64,000 bases of DNA from Proteles cristata cristata. Its lineage: Eukaryota; Chordata; Mammalia; Carnivora; Hyaenidae. The DNA lies in NCBI GenBank assembly GCA_017311185.1, contig JAESUZ010003107.1, forward strand, positions 434,001 to 498,000, in the 5' to 3' direction. The translations under genes were made by a program, and so were the position numbers. Under the pieces are notes generated by a model that was given only the letters and a program-made list of their open reading frames with translations, searched no databases and was not told the origin of the DNA. Of the stretch, positions 32,001 to 43,347 are shown in pieces (positions within the stretch are counted from its first letter, which is position 1; each line of letters starts with the position of its first letter).

Positions 32001-35000
32001 CTTGAAACTAAGAACTGCATTTATTCATCGTCTTAACCATCATCATCAAAGCTGAGCACCTCTACATAGCATGTACTGGGTAGGTGCTTCACTTACATGA
32101 ACTCAGTCCTGAAGACAACCCTACAAGATACTTTTGCTTCACATGCCAGGAAATGGAGAGTCAGAGAGGTTGGGTGACATGCCCAAGGTCCCATAGGCTA
32201 AACAACGAAGGAGTTGGGATTGAAACCCGTCATCTTGATTCCTACTCCTGTGCTCCATACTATACCATGAGGCAAATGGTGCCTGCTGGCAGCTAGACTG
32301 GAATGGAAGGTGGGGATAGAGTCAGAAAGCTCACCTTCTTGGTGCCATAGAGGGTCTCCAGCAGCTTCTCTTGCGCAGACTCAAAGCGGTGGTCCAGGCT
32401 CGAGGTTGTCTTTTGCACCAGGTTCCAAATCAGGTAATTGTTCAGGACGCTGGCATCCAGACCAGAACATAAGGGAAGGGCAAGTGGGGTACTATTTTCA
32501 CCCCCAAGCTCCATGAATACCCAGACAGCAGAAGCCCTGAGAGGCATATGGAGGAGCTGTCCCAGAATTCCCCTCTCGCCTCTGGGATCACACACCTGCC
32601 TGCAGAAGTCACTTTGGAGAAGGTGTGGGAATAAAGAGCACAAATGGGGTCCCTGAAGCCCCAGCCTAGGGGAATCGCCTGCAGATATCCACTTTTGATG
32701 TTTGGAAAGCTCAGGGCCTTGTCAAATGCTGCTCTGTGTTTGGCTGTGCCAGTCCCCCATGCCCAGTCCCTGCCTGGACCTGCATGGAGCTCTGAGCCCC
32801 ACCTCCCACACTCTGGGCTCCCCCCAACCTTGGCTCTGTGTGGTTGATGAGCTCTGACACCTGCTGCAAATAATCCGTTCCATACACCACCACGGGCTCA
32901 GAGTCACCCAGCTCCAGTGGTGACAGCAAGAAAGACAGAAACTCCAACCAGTCCACGGAGGGCGCCAGGACCTACAAGTCAAAAAACAAAACAAAACAAA
33001 ACAAATCTCAAGCCTCCTTGCCTACCCTCTTGGCTTCCGGCAGACCTCCCTCCCCCCCATTGATATGCTGAAGCCTGGGAGCCCTTCCCATTGCCATGGC
33101 AACATTATCAGCTTCTTGGTAGCCCCTTCCTGCAATAAACCCTTTTCCCCCTGGCCTGAGTGCTCCTCAGTCTGGGAGCCCAGTAACTTATTATACAAGA
33201 AAAAGCATCCTATGTAATACTCAGCTGGGGCATAGATATTCAAATATTTTCATAACCATTGATAAAATACTACTCTCCTGACACCACCCAGAGTCCCTAT
33301 ATAACTGATCTCTCCTTTCAGAACCACATCTTATCCAACCACTCCATAATCCAACTAAAGTGTTGATTCCTGGCAACTAAAGGAGATGCTTTCAAATTTC
33401 TTCTGATTGTTTTGTGGACATCTTGTACAAATTGTTACAGATTTTTTAACATGATCCCTCTATGTATCCCCAGGCAACATGAAGGAGGACCAAGAGATGG
33501 CCTAGGGAGAGGTAGCCTACAATGGACACCACTTTTCTTTCCAGGATAGTAACAGGGCAGCTGGGAAGCTCACAAAAGCAAGCAAATGAGGAATGGATTG
33601 GGCTGGCCCCTCCCAGCTGTCTGTGTTCTCACCAGCCCCACCTGCAGCTCCGCAATGCTCATCTTATGATAGATCTTCTCCTCATCCCGCCGCTGGTCTT
33701 GGGGCACTGTGATGTTGGCCAGTTGTATCTCCAGCTCCAGCACCTGCCGCATCTGCTCCCGCGTAGAGGCTGGCTGTCCACCCAGCAGCATCCCCAGCTC
33801 CTCCATGTAGTCCAGGTAGGCAGTGAGCACCTGTCAAGGCCCTGGGTCAGCCCCAGAGCCCAGCAACAGGTCCTGCCCAAGGCTGGGAGGGTCTGCTCTG
33901 GCCTCCACCTCTGTTCACCATCTCTTCTGATGCCTCTCCTCACAGAAGCTTCCTTGGATGATCCTGTTTTGTTTCTGTCACACTGCTTACCAACACCTGC
34001 TAGGATCTTGGTTGTTTATTTGTACACTTGTTGATCATTTATTTCCAAAATGAGAAGGTTAGTGCAAGAGAGCACTGTTCCAAGCTATAGCAGCTTAGTC
34101 CCCCCTCTACCCCTAGGGCCTAGAATGGGGCCTAGCACAGAATAGGTGCTCTGTAAATATTCATCCAGTAGGTAGACCTGCTTCCCACACTGCTCTGCCT
34201 TCTCATTTCCTAAAGCCCTTCTAGTTTTCCAGCACATCAGTGACCACATGCCTTCACTTAACAGTTGAGTGGACCCCAAGTGGAATTTGATCACAGTAAT
34301 TTAAATAGCCTTCCATCAGGGTGCCTGGGTGGCTTAGTCGGTTAGGCGTCCGACTTTCGCTTAGGTCATGATCTCGCGGTTCGTGGGTTCGAGCCCCACG
34401 TCGGGCTCTGTGCTGACTGCCAGCTCAGAGCCTGGAGCCTATTTCAGTCTGTGGCTCCCTCTCTCTCTCTGACCCTCCCCTGCTCACGCTGTCTCTTTCT
34501 CTCTCCTAGAAATAAATAAAAACATTAAAATAAATAAATAAATAAATAGCCTTCCATCTCCCATCCAGCCAGGCCTCCACCTTGTTGCTTTCTCAGCTCC
34601 CCCTAGTCTCCAAGGGGGAGGGAGGGAGTAGGAGAGCAGAAGAGAAATACATAGTGACCACATATAAACACATATATCAGACTCTGCTGGGGCTTTATAG
34701 GTAATATATCTTGCCTCCCTCTCACAGCAACTCCATAAAGTGGGTATTAGTCTCATTTTCCAGATGAGGAAACAAGGTTGGGAAGGCTACATGACTTGAC
34801 TCATAGCACAAGCTAGCAGAGGGGAGAATCTGAATGTAGCTCAGGCCTGACAGTTCCAGGGCTGGCGCCCCAGCACTACTCAGGCCCAAGAGGGGCTTAT
34901 GTCACTCCAGCCCCTGCTGGCACTTGAGCTGAATGAGGTAGGGGCTATTTTCTCTGTAGTCTCAGGCTCTAGCCAAGCATCTGGCACATAATAGGTGCTC

Positions 35001-38000
35001 AATAAATATGAATGAAAAGCTGAGAACCTGCAAACAGACCCTCATCATTGCTGAGCACCAACTCCCTGTGGCCCTCCTCCCAGGGACCACTCCTCACTCT
35101 GGCCCTTTAACCCCACCCTAAGCTCCTTTAACCTCCAAAAGCCATCTCCTCTTCCACTCTGCTGAAAAGTTTTAGATCCATTCCCTGTACTTCAAAATGT
35201 CTTTCTCTTACCTCTCCTCTCGCTTGCTGCTGGTATCAGAGGAAGAGATTTGAGGACCAGTCATCCCAGGTCCTGAGGGAAATGGCTGACTCAGCCAGTG
35301 GCCCTAACCATGCCCCCACCCACTTCACTTACCCTTTGTCTTCCTACTTTAGCTGAAGACTTACACTGAGACTTTCCCGAACCCTGTTTTTATCCTATGT
35401 GAACCTTTTATGCTACAGCTTCCACTAGATGCTGGCACAGACAACCCAGCAACACACTGAGAGCCAAATTGGAGCTCTCTCTTGCCAGTTCCTGGTTGTT
35501 GAACCATGTGGTTCTCTCCTGAATTCTCAAAATTCTCTCCTCTCCCGACTCAGGTGATGTCAAACCACACATCTGTTCATGCCACTCCCAATTTGATATT
35601 TTTAAAATGTATATTAAATTAGTTTCAGGGACACAGAGCAAGAGAGAGCATGAGCGAGGGAGGGACAGAAAGACAGGGAGAGAGAGAATTCCAAGTAGGC
35701 TCCATGCTGTCAGCACAGAGCCCAATGTGAGGTTCAATCCTATGAATTGTGAGATCATGGCCTGAGTCAAAACCAAGAGTCTGACACCCAACTGACTGAG
35801 CCACCCAGGTGCCCCACCAATCTCAGTTTTGATGAGTTTTCTTTTTCCATTTCTTTGGGATAAATGCTAAATCTGACCCACACTGGTCATGCATAATATG
35901 AATCTACATACTTGTCTGGAAGGACTTGCCCCACTTCCCTCCTACTCCCCTTTCTGGTCCATCAATAGGTTATATGCCTCCCCACCTCAGAGCCTTTGCA
36001 CAAGCTCTTCCCTTTGCCTGAACCCTCTCCCTTCACTGCAGCCTGCTGTTACCCTAGGACTAGAGTGGGTCCCTGTGACGCTCAGTCTAGAATACTGCGC
36101 TTCTCCTCTGTGGCAGTCCCAGCAACTTCACACGGGACAACTGGGCAATGAGCCACTTCCTGTCTTCTCCCCGACCTAGAGGTCAAAGGCAATGTCCTGT
36201 GGACCACATGGCGGGAGAAGGGCCTGGCTGAGGAATGCCCGGTATTTGAAAACCATTGAACGGACAAGTGACTCAAGCGGTTGTATTACTCCACAGCAGC
36301 CTACTTTGCTGGCTGTCTTTCTCTCACTGCCCTTAAAATACAGGGACCTTCTTCTTTCCCTTCTGTATTCTACCCTGCCTCTCACTTCTCCTAAGCCTTT
36401 GTGTAGGTTTTTAAGGAGATGCTTCTGAAGTCCTACTGAAGGAGATGCCCCTGAAGCTCCCTCCAGCCTCATCCTCTCTCCAGGATGCCATCCAGCTTCC
36501 ACAGCTGCCTGCTGACCTTCCCGACTAGACCTCTAGACAGTGCCCAGGTCCCTCACAACCACACATCTAAAGCAAGTCGCTCCCACTCCCTGAGTGTCTG
36601 CATAAGCTTGTATCCCTCCACCAAACAAGCACCATATGAGGTAAATGCTATGATCCCCACTTTACAGATGAAGAAACAACCTCAAAGAGAGCTTAATCAA
36701 CCTGAACCAAGCTGCAGGGCTGGGATCAAAATCAAGGTCTGACCTCAAAGTTTCCTTTTTCCTGGGACATCACACTGTCTCCTCTTCCCTAATGTGCCCT
36801 GAGCTGGTTCTTCCTACAGGCACCCCTGGTTCTCCAAAGACAGCTCCATTCCACCATCACTCAGGCTTACAGCTTCATCTGTCTTTATCTCTTCCTCCTT
36901 CTACTCCTCTCTTCAAACACCCAGCCACCAGCAATTCATGATTCGTGCTTGGTCACGTCCCTTGCATCCTCCCCTTCTTAAAATTCCCTCTGCCACTGGC
37001 CACATCTGGGCCCTTACAGACTCAGAGCCTGGACTATGGCTCTTTTTTTAAAAAATTTTCGGTAAGGGGGCCTGGGTGGCTTAGTCGGTTAAGCATCCGA
37101 CTTTCGCTTAGGTCATGATCTCGCGGTTCGTGGGTTCGAGCCCCATTGGGCTCTGTGCTGACTGCCAGCTCAGAGCCTGGAGCCAATTTCAGAGTCTGTA
37201 TCTCCCTCTCTCTCTGACCCTCCCTGCTCACGCTGTCCTCTCTCTCTCTCTCTCCTATAAATAAACAAAACATTTAAAAAAATTAAAAATTTTTTTTAAA
37301 TTTGAGCAGGGAAGGGTCAGAGAGAGAGGGAGACACAGAATCCGAAGCAGGCTCCAGGCTCTGAGTCAGCACAGTACCCAACGTGGGGCTCAAACCCCCA
37401 AACCGTGGTATCATGACCTGAGCCTAAGTCAGATGCTTAACTGACTGAGCCATCCCGGCGCCCCAGAGTATGGCTAACTCTTAACTCACCTCCCAGGCTC
37501 CGTCTCTTGCATCTACTTGTCACACCTCAGCCAGGCTGGCTTCCTAAAGCACTGCTCACTAAAGGGTTGCTCCCTTCCTGCTCTGGAGCACGCAGCAGCT
37601 CTCCGATACCTACACGATGAACTTAGTGTGGCACTCCAGCTCTCCTCTGCAACTAGTTCTTATTCACCTGTCCAGCCCCTCATCTGCCTTGAGCTCCACA
37701 TTTTGCCAAACTGGACCTCTTCTCATGGTTCAAACATGCCTTAGCCTTTCCTTCCTCAAGACTTTGTTTAAACTGTTCTCATTACCCAACATGACCTTGC
37801 CCACTCTTGGATATTCTACAGAGCCCGGCTCAAATTCAATCCTATTAGGAAAGCTCACACTACCTGAGTCTCTCCTGAGACCTAGAGACCCTCTCTTGAG
37901 CCTGTCCTCAGCTATCTAAGCCCATGAAGCCATCTACATTGAAAGCTTTGTGTGACAGGGGTTCTGGAGGTATATCTCAGAATTCTCTCATTGCACCTGG

Positions 38001-41000
38001 CACACAGTAGATGCCAACACAATGTTTTCCTAGAAGAATAAAAGGGAGGAAGGAAAGAGGGAAGAGGGAAAAGAAGGAAAGAAAGAAAAGAGGACAGGAA
38101 AGAGAGGAGGGAGGGAAGGAAAGATGGAAGGGAGGAAGGAAAAAAGTGAGGGAAGCATGAAGGGAGAAAGACGGAAGGCAGGGTAGCAGGCTCACTAGGT
38201 GACAGGACAGGTTCACCTTCCCCACTGCGACCCTCAGCAAAGGGGAAAGTAAACAAGAATCAGCCCAGCTCAACAGAGGGGTGGGGTTGGGTGTTCTGGG
38301 GATGCTCCTTACTTTCTCATTGGCGGTCCTGTTTAGGTAGTAATCTCGAGAGGGGAGAAAGAGCCCAGATTGGTCCACCTGCAATAGCAAGTCAAGGGAG
38401 TGAGCCTTCCCCTCTCACACACCTGGACTCTTGTGCAGGGGTTGGGGTGGGACCACCCCAGCCTGCCTGTCATAGGGAAGGGGAATCTGGGCTCAGCAAG
38501 TGGTCCATCAGTCCCTCTCAGTCCTTCCCCAGACTGGTACCTGGATAACATTGCTGTTAGAACTCTTGGAATCAGCACTGACATAGACAGTGAAGAAAGG
38601 GGTGGCCCTGTAGGTCCCTGCTACTGCCTTCAGCACTTCCATGAAGTTGCTCTGGTCCCAGGGCCCCGTGATGTTCCAACCACCAATCTGGGTAGAGACC
38701 ATAGCAGAAGCTGTGGCATAGGGGCTCCCAAGGCTTGTCCTCTCCCAGGACCTCTCCTGACCTCCCCCAGGGCTCCTACCTTGTCAATGAGATCTCTCAG
38801 CGGCTGGGCTCCCAGCTCCTCAATGCGCTCCACCTGCAGGCACGATAGGTAGAAGCGCTGTGTCTTCCGCTCGGCCTCGCTGCTGGAGTTGAAGGTGGTG
38901 TTTTCTGTGGGGTAGACCACATTTTTCTTTTATTTTTATTTTTATTATTTTTAATTTTTTTTAATGTTTTATTTATTTCTAGGAGAGAGAGAGACAGCAT
39001 AAACAGGGGAGGGTCAGAGAGAGAGGGAGTCACAGACTGAAACAGGCTCCAGGCTCTGAGCTGGCAGTCAGCACAGAGCCCGACGCGGGGCCCGAACCCA
39101 CGAACCGCGGAGATCATGACCTAAGCGAAAGTCGGACGCTTAACCGACTAAGCCACCCAGGCACCCCTATTTTTTAATTTTTTTAATGTTTTATTTATTT
39201 CTAGGAGAGAGAGAGAGACAGCATGAGCAGGGGAGGGTCAGAGAGAGAGGGGGTCACAGACTCTGAAACAGGTTCCAGGCTCTGGGCTGGCAGTCAGCAC
39301 AGAGCCCGACGCGGGGCTCGAACCCACGAACCGCGAGATCATGACCTAATTGAAAGTTGGACGCTTAACCAACTAAGCCACCCAGGCGCCCCTAGACCAC
39401 ATTTTTCTGTGGGGTGGTTGGCAACTGTGTTAACTGCTGAGAGGGGTCCTAAGCCCTTGCTTGGTCTCTCTCCTTGCCCTGTTAAGGGGCAGTCCTTCTA
39501 ACATAGACTCGGGAAGACCATCTGAAACAGCAAAGCATGACTTCCTCTCCCCTGTCCATGGAAACCCTCATAGATCTCTAAGCACCACAGACCCCCCTCG
39601 TGCCTGCCATGTCTCAACAGTGGTCCAAGCAGAGTGCAGAGAAGAGTCCTTTCATCATACTCAGAGGTCTGTCCCCTCAAAGCCATCTCTACCTCTCAGG
39701 ACCCCCTGCTCTCTGCATCCCCTACCCAGGAGCATTTGCAGTCATCCACTTAGTCATTCAGTCATGGACATTTACTGAGTACCTAAATGTGAAGCCCTGT
39801 TCCAGGCATGAGTTGTACTTGGCAGAACAGCTCCCTGACAGCCCTACTCACCAAGCAGGTGTTTCAGTATGGCCTGGTTCTGGTCCCAGAGGCTGTTGAA
39901 GGTGTTCCAGCGAGAACGTCCATCAGGCAGGGGATTTCTCTGAATCCAGCCTCCACAGGAAAACTGATAAAAGTCCTCACAGGGACTCACCCCACGGTCC
40001 AAGGACTCCAGGATTTTTCCAGCCACTCGAATGCAAGCCTCTGTCAGGCAGGTGCTGTGGGATGGGTCTGTGGCAGGGGACATGGGGGGGAGGGGCAGGG
40101 GACGGTGGGTGGGTCTGGGAAAGGCAATGCTTTGGGAGGGGCCACGACCTCAAGAAGGTTGAGAGAAGAGAAAAAAGCTGGGGGAAGACTGGCCCCCCCA
40201 ACCAGAGAAAACCTTAGTGGCCCCAGAGCCTTCAAAGCCCCCACAGCTAGGAGAGCCTGTGACAGGTGTGGGCCCACCTACCTCTGTGGTACTGGACCCC
40301 CAGGGCCACGAAGCAGCCCAGAAGCAGTGCACCCAGCAGTAGAGAGACAGCTGCTAAGACCAACTCCAATCGGGTGTGCGAGCCCAGGAGGTCTCTTGTC
40401 CTCTTCTGGAATCCCACCTGGGAACCCAGGGTGACAGTGAGCTACCAAGCTGCAGGCTGGGATCCAAGATCACAGAAGTCCTCCCAAAGGGGGAAGACAC
40501 GGCCAGTTTCCAGAGCCACGGAGCAAAGACGCTAAAGGGGTTACCTTTGGGCACAGGGGCAATGAGGCAGTCTGAGTTGAGCCCTGAGCCTGTTTAGTGC
40601 AAAGTCACGGCTTACAATCGCCTCACCATAGTCCTGGCGCAGAGGCCAGAGATGGAGGGGAGGTGGGGGCAGGTGACCCTCCAGGACAGCCCAGAGCTCC
40701 TGGGTCTGCTAGGCGTCCTGTCAGGGCTGGGGCCTGGTGAGAAAGGGGGAACCCCCTTGCCCACCTCCACAGCGTCCGGGGAGGCCCCGCCCTCTACGGG
40801 GGTCTCCGGTGCGTCTTCCTCCCGCAGCGTGGTCCGTTTGTACTCCACCATCTGCCAGACAGTCGGGGGCGTCAACCGAGGTCAGGCAGAGAGGGCTCTT
40901 TGCCCCCGGCCCTGCCCCAGGGCCCGGCCTGGCCAGGTCCCCTCCTGTCTGCAGTGAGGGCCCCCTCTCTCCTGCCGGGCTCGCCCGCCTGGGGCCCTCC

Positions 41001-41147
41001 CGACCCGCGCCCCCCGCTCTGGCTCCTTCGCAGCCGCCCGAGCCCCTGCTCCCTCGGCCTCACCCGCTCCACCCAGTCGTCTCCCCGGAGCCCGGGGCCC
41101 CCACTCACATTGCTACCGCCGCCCAGCTCCTGCAGCGCAACGTTCAT
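26070..41147 (-). CDS. ECE2: ECE2, endothelin-converting enzyme 2 (M13 zinc metalloprotease)
   Basis: Type II membrane metallopeptidase of the neprilysin family that acts in acidic secretory compartments. It processes big endothelin-1 and many neuropeptides. Nineteen coding exons give 2,298 nt, or 765 codons plus stop. The start is the ATG at 41,145-41,147 ([13 protein letters not shown]) and the TGA is at 26,869-26,871. Domains: cytosolic tail 1-58, single membrane segment about 61-83 ([18 protein letters not shown]...), then a Cys-rich, N-glycosylated ectodomain. Catalytic features are all intact: NAYY (561-564), the zinc site HELTH (602-606), the ENIAD motif with the third ligand Glu (662-666), and the terminal CEVW. 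A poly(A) signal AATAAA is at the complement of 26,083-26,088. Two alternative N-termini can join in the same phase at 40,417. Confidence 0.97.
26083..26088 (-). terminator. ECE2: ECE2 polyadenylation signal
   Basis: AATAAA on the minus strand about 780 bases past the ECE2 stop. It implies a 3' UTR of roughly 800 bases with a transcript end near 26,070. An upstream alternative signal was not seen. Confidence 0.75.
28336..28403 (-). other. ECE2: ECE2 exon with the HExxH zinc-binding site
   Basis: This 68-nt exon codes for [20 protein letters not shown]. The two histidines of HELTH (602 and 606) bind zinc and the glutamate between them is the catalytic base. The third zinc ligand lies in the next exon (27,980-28,170), in GENIADNGG. 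Confidence 0.96.
30012..30228 (+). mobile_element. CanSINE in ECE2 intron
   Basis: Diverged sense copy from GGGGCACTCATGTGGCTCAG to a tail of AAACAAACAAATAAAACTTAAAG. The tRNA-like A-box region is partly altered. Confidence 0.85.
34318..34543 (+). mobile_element. CanSINE, variant subfamily, with perfect target-site duplication
   Basis: Full-length sense copy with TTTCGCTTAGGTC, GACTGCCAGCTC and CTCTCCTAGAAATAAATAAA. It is flanked by a perfect 15-bp duplication AAATAGCCTTCCATC (34,303-34,317 and 34,544-34,558). Low divergence and an intact duplication point to a recent insertion. Confidence 0.96.
35596..35815 (-). mobile_element. CanSINE, antisense
   Basis: Antisense copy from the T/A-rich tail complement through GAGAGAGCATGAGCGAGGG to the head complement GAGCCACCCAGGTGCCCC at 35,815. 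It is in an ECE2 intron, parallel to the gene. Confidence 0.9.
37067..37285 (+). mobile_element. CanSINE, variant subfamily (left arm of an inverted pair)
   Basis: Sense copy with TTTCGCTTAGGTC and GACTGCCAGCTC, ending CTCTCCTATAAATAAAC. It shares AGCCAATTTCAGAGTCTGTA with the copy at 13,005. An antisense copy follows within a few bases. Confidence 0.92.
37286..37464 (-). mobile_element. CanSINE, antisense (right arm of an inverted pair)
   Basis: From TTTAAATTTGAGCAGGGAAG to the head complement GAGCCATCCCGGCGCCCC. It lies back to back with the previous copy, tail to tail, so a transcript through both could fold into a hairpin of over 150 bp with mismatches. Confidence 0.9.
38040..38173. repeat. 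Polypurine (GGAA/GAAA-rich) tract
   Basis: About 130 bases are almost purely A and G on the plus strand, made of GGAA, GAAAG and GGGA units with a handful of interruptions. It is in an ECE2 intron about 140 bases from the exon at 38,313-38,378. On the transcribed (minus) sense it is a long pyrimidine tract. Confidence 0.92.
38929..39168 (-). mobile_element. CanSINE, variant subfamily, antisense, adjacent to an ECE2 acceptor
   Basis: Antisense copy whose A-rich tail (T/A-rich on the plus strand, 38,929-38,975) lies only about two dozen bases from the acceptor of the exon at 38,780-38,904. Diagnostic CTAAGCGAAAGTC and GGCAGTCAGC complements place it in the variant subfamily. A 16-bp duplication TAGACCACATTTTTCT (38,913-38,928 and 39,393-39,408) encloses this copy and the next one together. 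Confidence 0.95.
39169..39392 (-). mobile_element. CanSINE, variant subfamily, antisense (second of a tandem)
   Basis: A second antisense copy, close in sequence to its neighbour, ends AAGCCACCCAGGCGCCCC at 39,391. Both copies are bounded by one target-site duplication, so either the two entered together or the second inserted into the tail of the first. Confidence 0.95.
40282..40417 (-). other. ECE2: ECE2 transmembrane exon, common junction for alternative N-termini
   Basis: The exon starts in phase 0 with [11 protein letters not shown] and encodes the membrane segment. Three upstream exons end in phase 0 and can splice to it: 41,109-41,147 (MNVALQ...), 40,765-40,851 ([18 protein letters not shown]...), and EEF1AKMT4 exon 2 (53,516-53,799). 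The cytosolic tail can therefore change without altering the protease domain. Confidence 0.9.
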
Positions 41148-41420
41148 GGTGGAGTCGGGGCGGGCGGCACCTTAGGGCTCCCGGCGGCTGGCCCTCGCCC
41201 AGGCCTCGGCCTCAGTCCCGGGCCCCCAGCCCTCACCGCCGCACGCCATCAAGGCCGCTGCCGCAGCCCCTCGCTCCGCCGCCGCCGCCGCCGCCCCCGC
41301 CTGCCCGAGCCCCCTCCCGCTGCGGCGCAGCGCCCGGGGTGGGGGTAACGAGGGGGGAGGAGCGCGCCCGCCGCTGCCCGCCACCCTTCCTGCGCGCCCG
41401 GACCTCGCTCGGGTGCCGAC
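40860..41420 (-). promoter_or_regulatory. ECE2: ECE2 CpG-island promoter
   Basis: GC- and CpG-rich sequence with GCC/CCG repeats surrounds the exon at 41,109-41,147 and reaches to about 41,420. It is the likely start of the ECE2 transcript that does not include EEF1AKMT4. No TATA box is apparent, and the exact start is not determined. Confidence 0.7.
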
Positions 41421-41754
41421 GGCAATGCCAGGACCCCTCTCCTCTTCAGGGTCGGCCTACCCCCTCCTAGCAACACCCTCCCGCAAGCCACCCTTAATTT
41501 CCATGCCTTTGACCCAGTCTCAACCCCTGGTAGTATTTCTTGGCCCAATTCCACAAAGTGCAGGCCCTCCCCAACCCCCTTTAAACACCTTTGGAAAATT
41601 ACGCTCTCAGGAGGAACATCTGCCCCCCAGCAATTCACACAGCCCCTCCTCGGTCAGCACCCGCAGAGCAGAACATGGGGGTCGACCCACATTCAGGGAG
41701 TCCACACAGCATCTACCCAGAGAGCACACAGACCCAAAGTAACACAGGCAGGCA

Positions 41755-41935
41755 CTCAGCCCAGCACATGTCTGCACACACACAGCGTACCCACTGCACA
41801 CTCACCACGTATACCTCTATAAGGCACCCAGAGCCAGCACACAAACTACACAGTCCTCTCTACACATGCAGCATGCATATATAGTGCACACACAAAGTGC
41901 ATGGGCAGCGCACACACACATAACCCACACACCCA
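41755..41935. repeat. Degenerate CA-rich repeat
   Basis: Runs of CACACA and GCACAC broken by other bases over about 180 bases. It is not a pure microsatellite except for short ACACACAC segments. Confidence 0.75.
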
Positions 41936-43132
41936 CACTCTGACTTCCCTCTTACATGTTGCTTCAAGACTGCACTTTTACTCCCCAAGATAATTGTTGT
42001 CATCAGATCATCTCACAAAGGGAGGGTTACAGATGGTGACAAATTGGCAGGGAAAAAAACAGCCATGTACAGATATTTAAAGAAAAGACGTGCTAACACT
42101 TCTAACTTGAGGAAAGCAAACCATTTTATTTGGGAGGTTTACAAGGAAAAAAAAAAAACACCAAGCAATATTTAACTGAGAGGCAGTAGTGTGGCATCTA
42201 CGCATCTGCCATCTGCCTTCCATATTGTCATTCCTTAATCAGGCCTGGTGGTGTTGCAGTCTGCTGCACTGAAGAGTGCCCAGGTTTTCTGCCACAGTTT
42301 TTTTTTTTTTTAAGTGCCTCATTCTCGTCTCTGTCTTCCCCAGCAGAGGACATGAATTTGACCTGAGAAGGCTTAGAATGGGGGCAATCCATTATCAGTT
42401 CTCAACACTCACATCAGTCCTAGGCTTGCTGCCTAAGGTTCTAACATGGGTTGCTCTTGGGGCTGAGAAAGGGTGGATGATGAAGAGATCAGGTTGAGAA
42501 TGTTGGATCGCTTTCTTTGCCATTTCCACCTCCTTGCCCTCCCCTCTCCCCCAATTGCATGTTCTCAAGTAGGAGACATAGGAGACAGTAGTGTCATGGG
42601 CAGGATGAAAGATTCTGGATTCAGACTCAATGTCCTCACTTGTAAAACTGAAATAAGAATCGTACCTACTTCAAAGGACAGTGTCTGGCACATAAAGGGC
42701 ACTCAATGTGTTAGCTGCTATTTTTGTGCCATTGTTGTTAAAATTCTGTAGGTAGAAATGAGAATTGTAAGGCTGGAGGAAGCCTGTTCTACTTCCCAGA
42801 TGGTAGAGTAGGTAGATGGGTCCTAGGTTGTTTATGGGTTCCCTGAGCAAGAAGCTTTCACATCTAGCCATAGTGGGGTCTGCAGCAGCAAGGCCTTGGG
42901 ATATCCACTCGCAACAAGTTTCTGGAGTCGTTCACGTTCACTCTGATGACAGTGCAGCATTGCAGCAGCACTTGCTTCTTCCCCTTATCACCCCCAAGGC
43001 TGGATGAAGGGAAACATGTAGCAGAGGCGGTCTTGGCCCATGGGAAATTCCACCATGGTATGACTATGTGAGTGTAACCAAAGCTACTATATAAGCGCAT
43101 CTGGTAACAGCCTCATTAGAAATAGTTCCATG

Positions 43133-43347
43133 TCGGGGCGCCTGGGTGGCTTAGTCGGTTAAGCATCCGACTTTCGCTTAGGTCATGATCTTGCGGTTCG
43201 TGGTTTTGAGCCCCGCGTCGGGCTCTGTGCTGACTGCCAGCTCAGAGCCTGGAGCCTGCTTCAGAGTCTGTGACTCCCTCTCTCTGACCCTCCCCTGCTC
43301 ACGCTGTCTCTCTCTCTCTCCTAGAAATAAATAAAACATTAAAAAAA
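43133..43347 (+). mobile_element. CanSINE, variant subfamily, with target-site duplication
   Basis: Sense copy with GGGGCGCCTGGGTGGCTTAG, TTTCGCTTAGGTC, GACTGCCAGCTC and the 3' end CTCTCCTAGAAATAAATAAA. The perfect 13-bp duplication AAATAGTTCCATG stands at 43,120-43,132 and 43,348-43,360. Confidence 0.96.

Larger units (their letters stand above)
26869..41147 (-). other. ECE2: ECE2 exon map and intron contents
   Basis: Coding exons in transcript order: 41147-41109, 40851-40765, 40417-40282, 40067-39852, 38904-38780, 38687-38541, 38378-38313, 33830-33642, 32971-32829, 32449-32335, 30942-30832, 29711-29613, 29508-29431, 28926-28823, 28639-28529, 28403-28336, 28170-27980, 27873-27778, 27045-26869 (3' UTR to about 26,070). 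All GT-AG; the donor after 32,829 is the weak GTTGGG. The large introns 30,943-32,334 and 33,831-38,312 hold L2-like (about 31,350-31,950; 35,900-36,040; 37,500-37,900) and MIR-like remnants (29,080-29,260; 32,090-32,290; 34,730-34,860; 36,630-36,740) plus the SINEs listed separately. Confidence 0.95.

Noticed and set aside
38929..39392. CRISPR-like direct repeats
   Set aside because: The two direct repeats are a tandem pair of SINEs, not short repeats with spacers; the DNA is mammalian.
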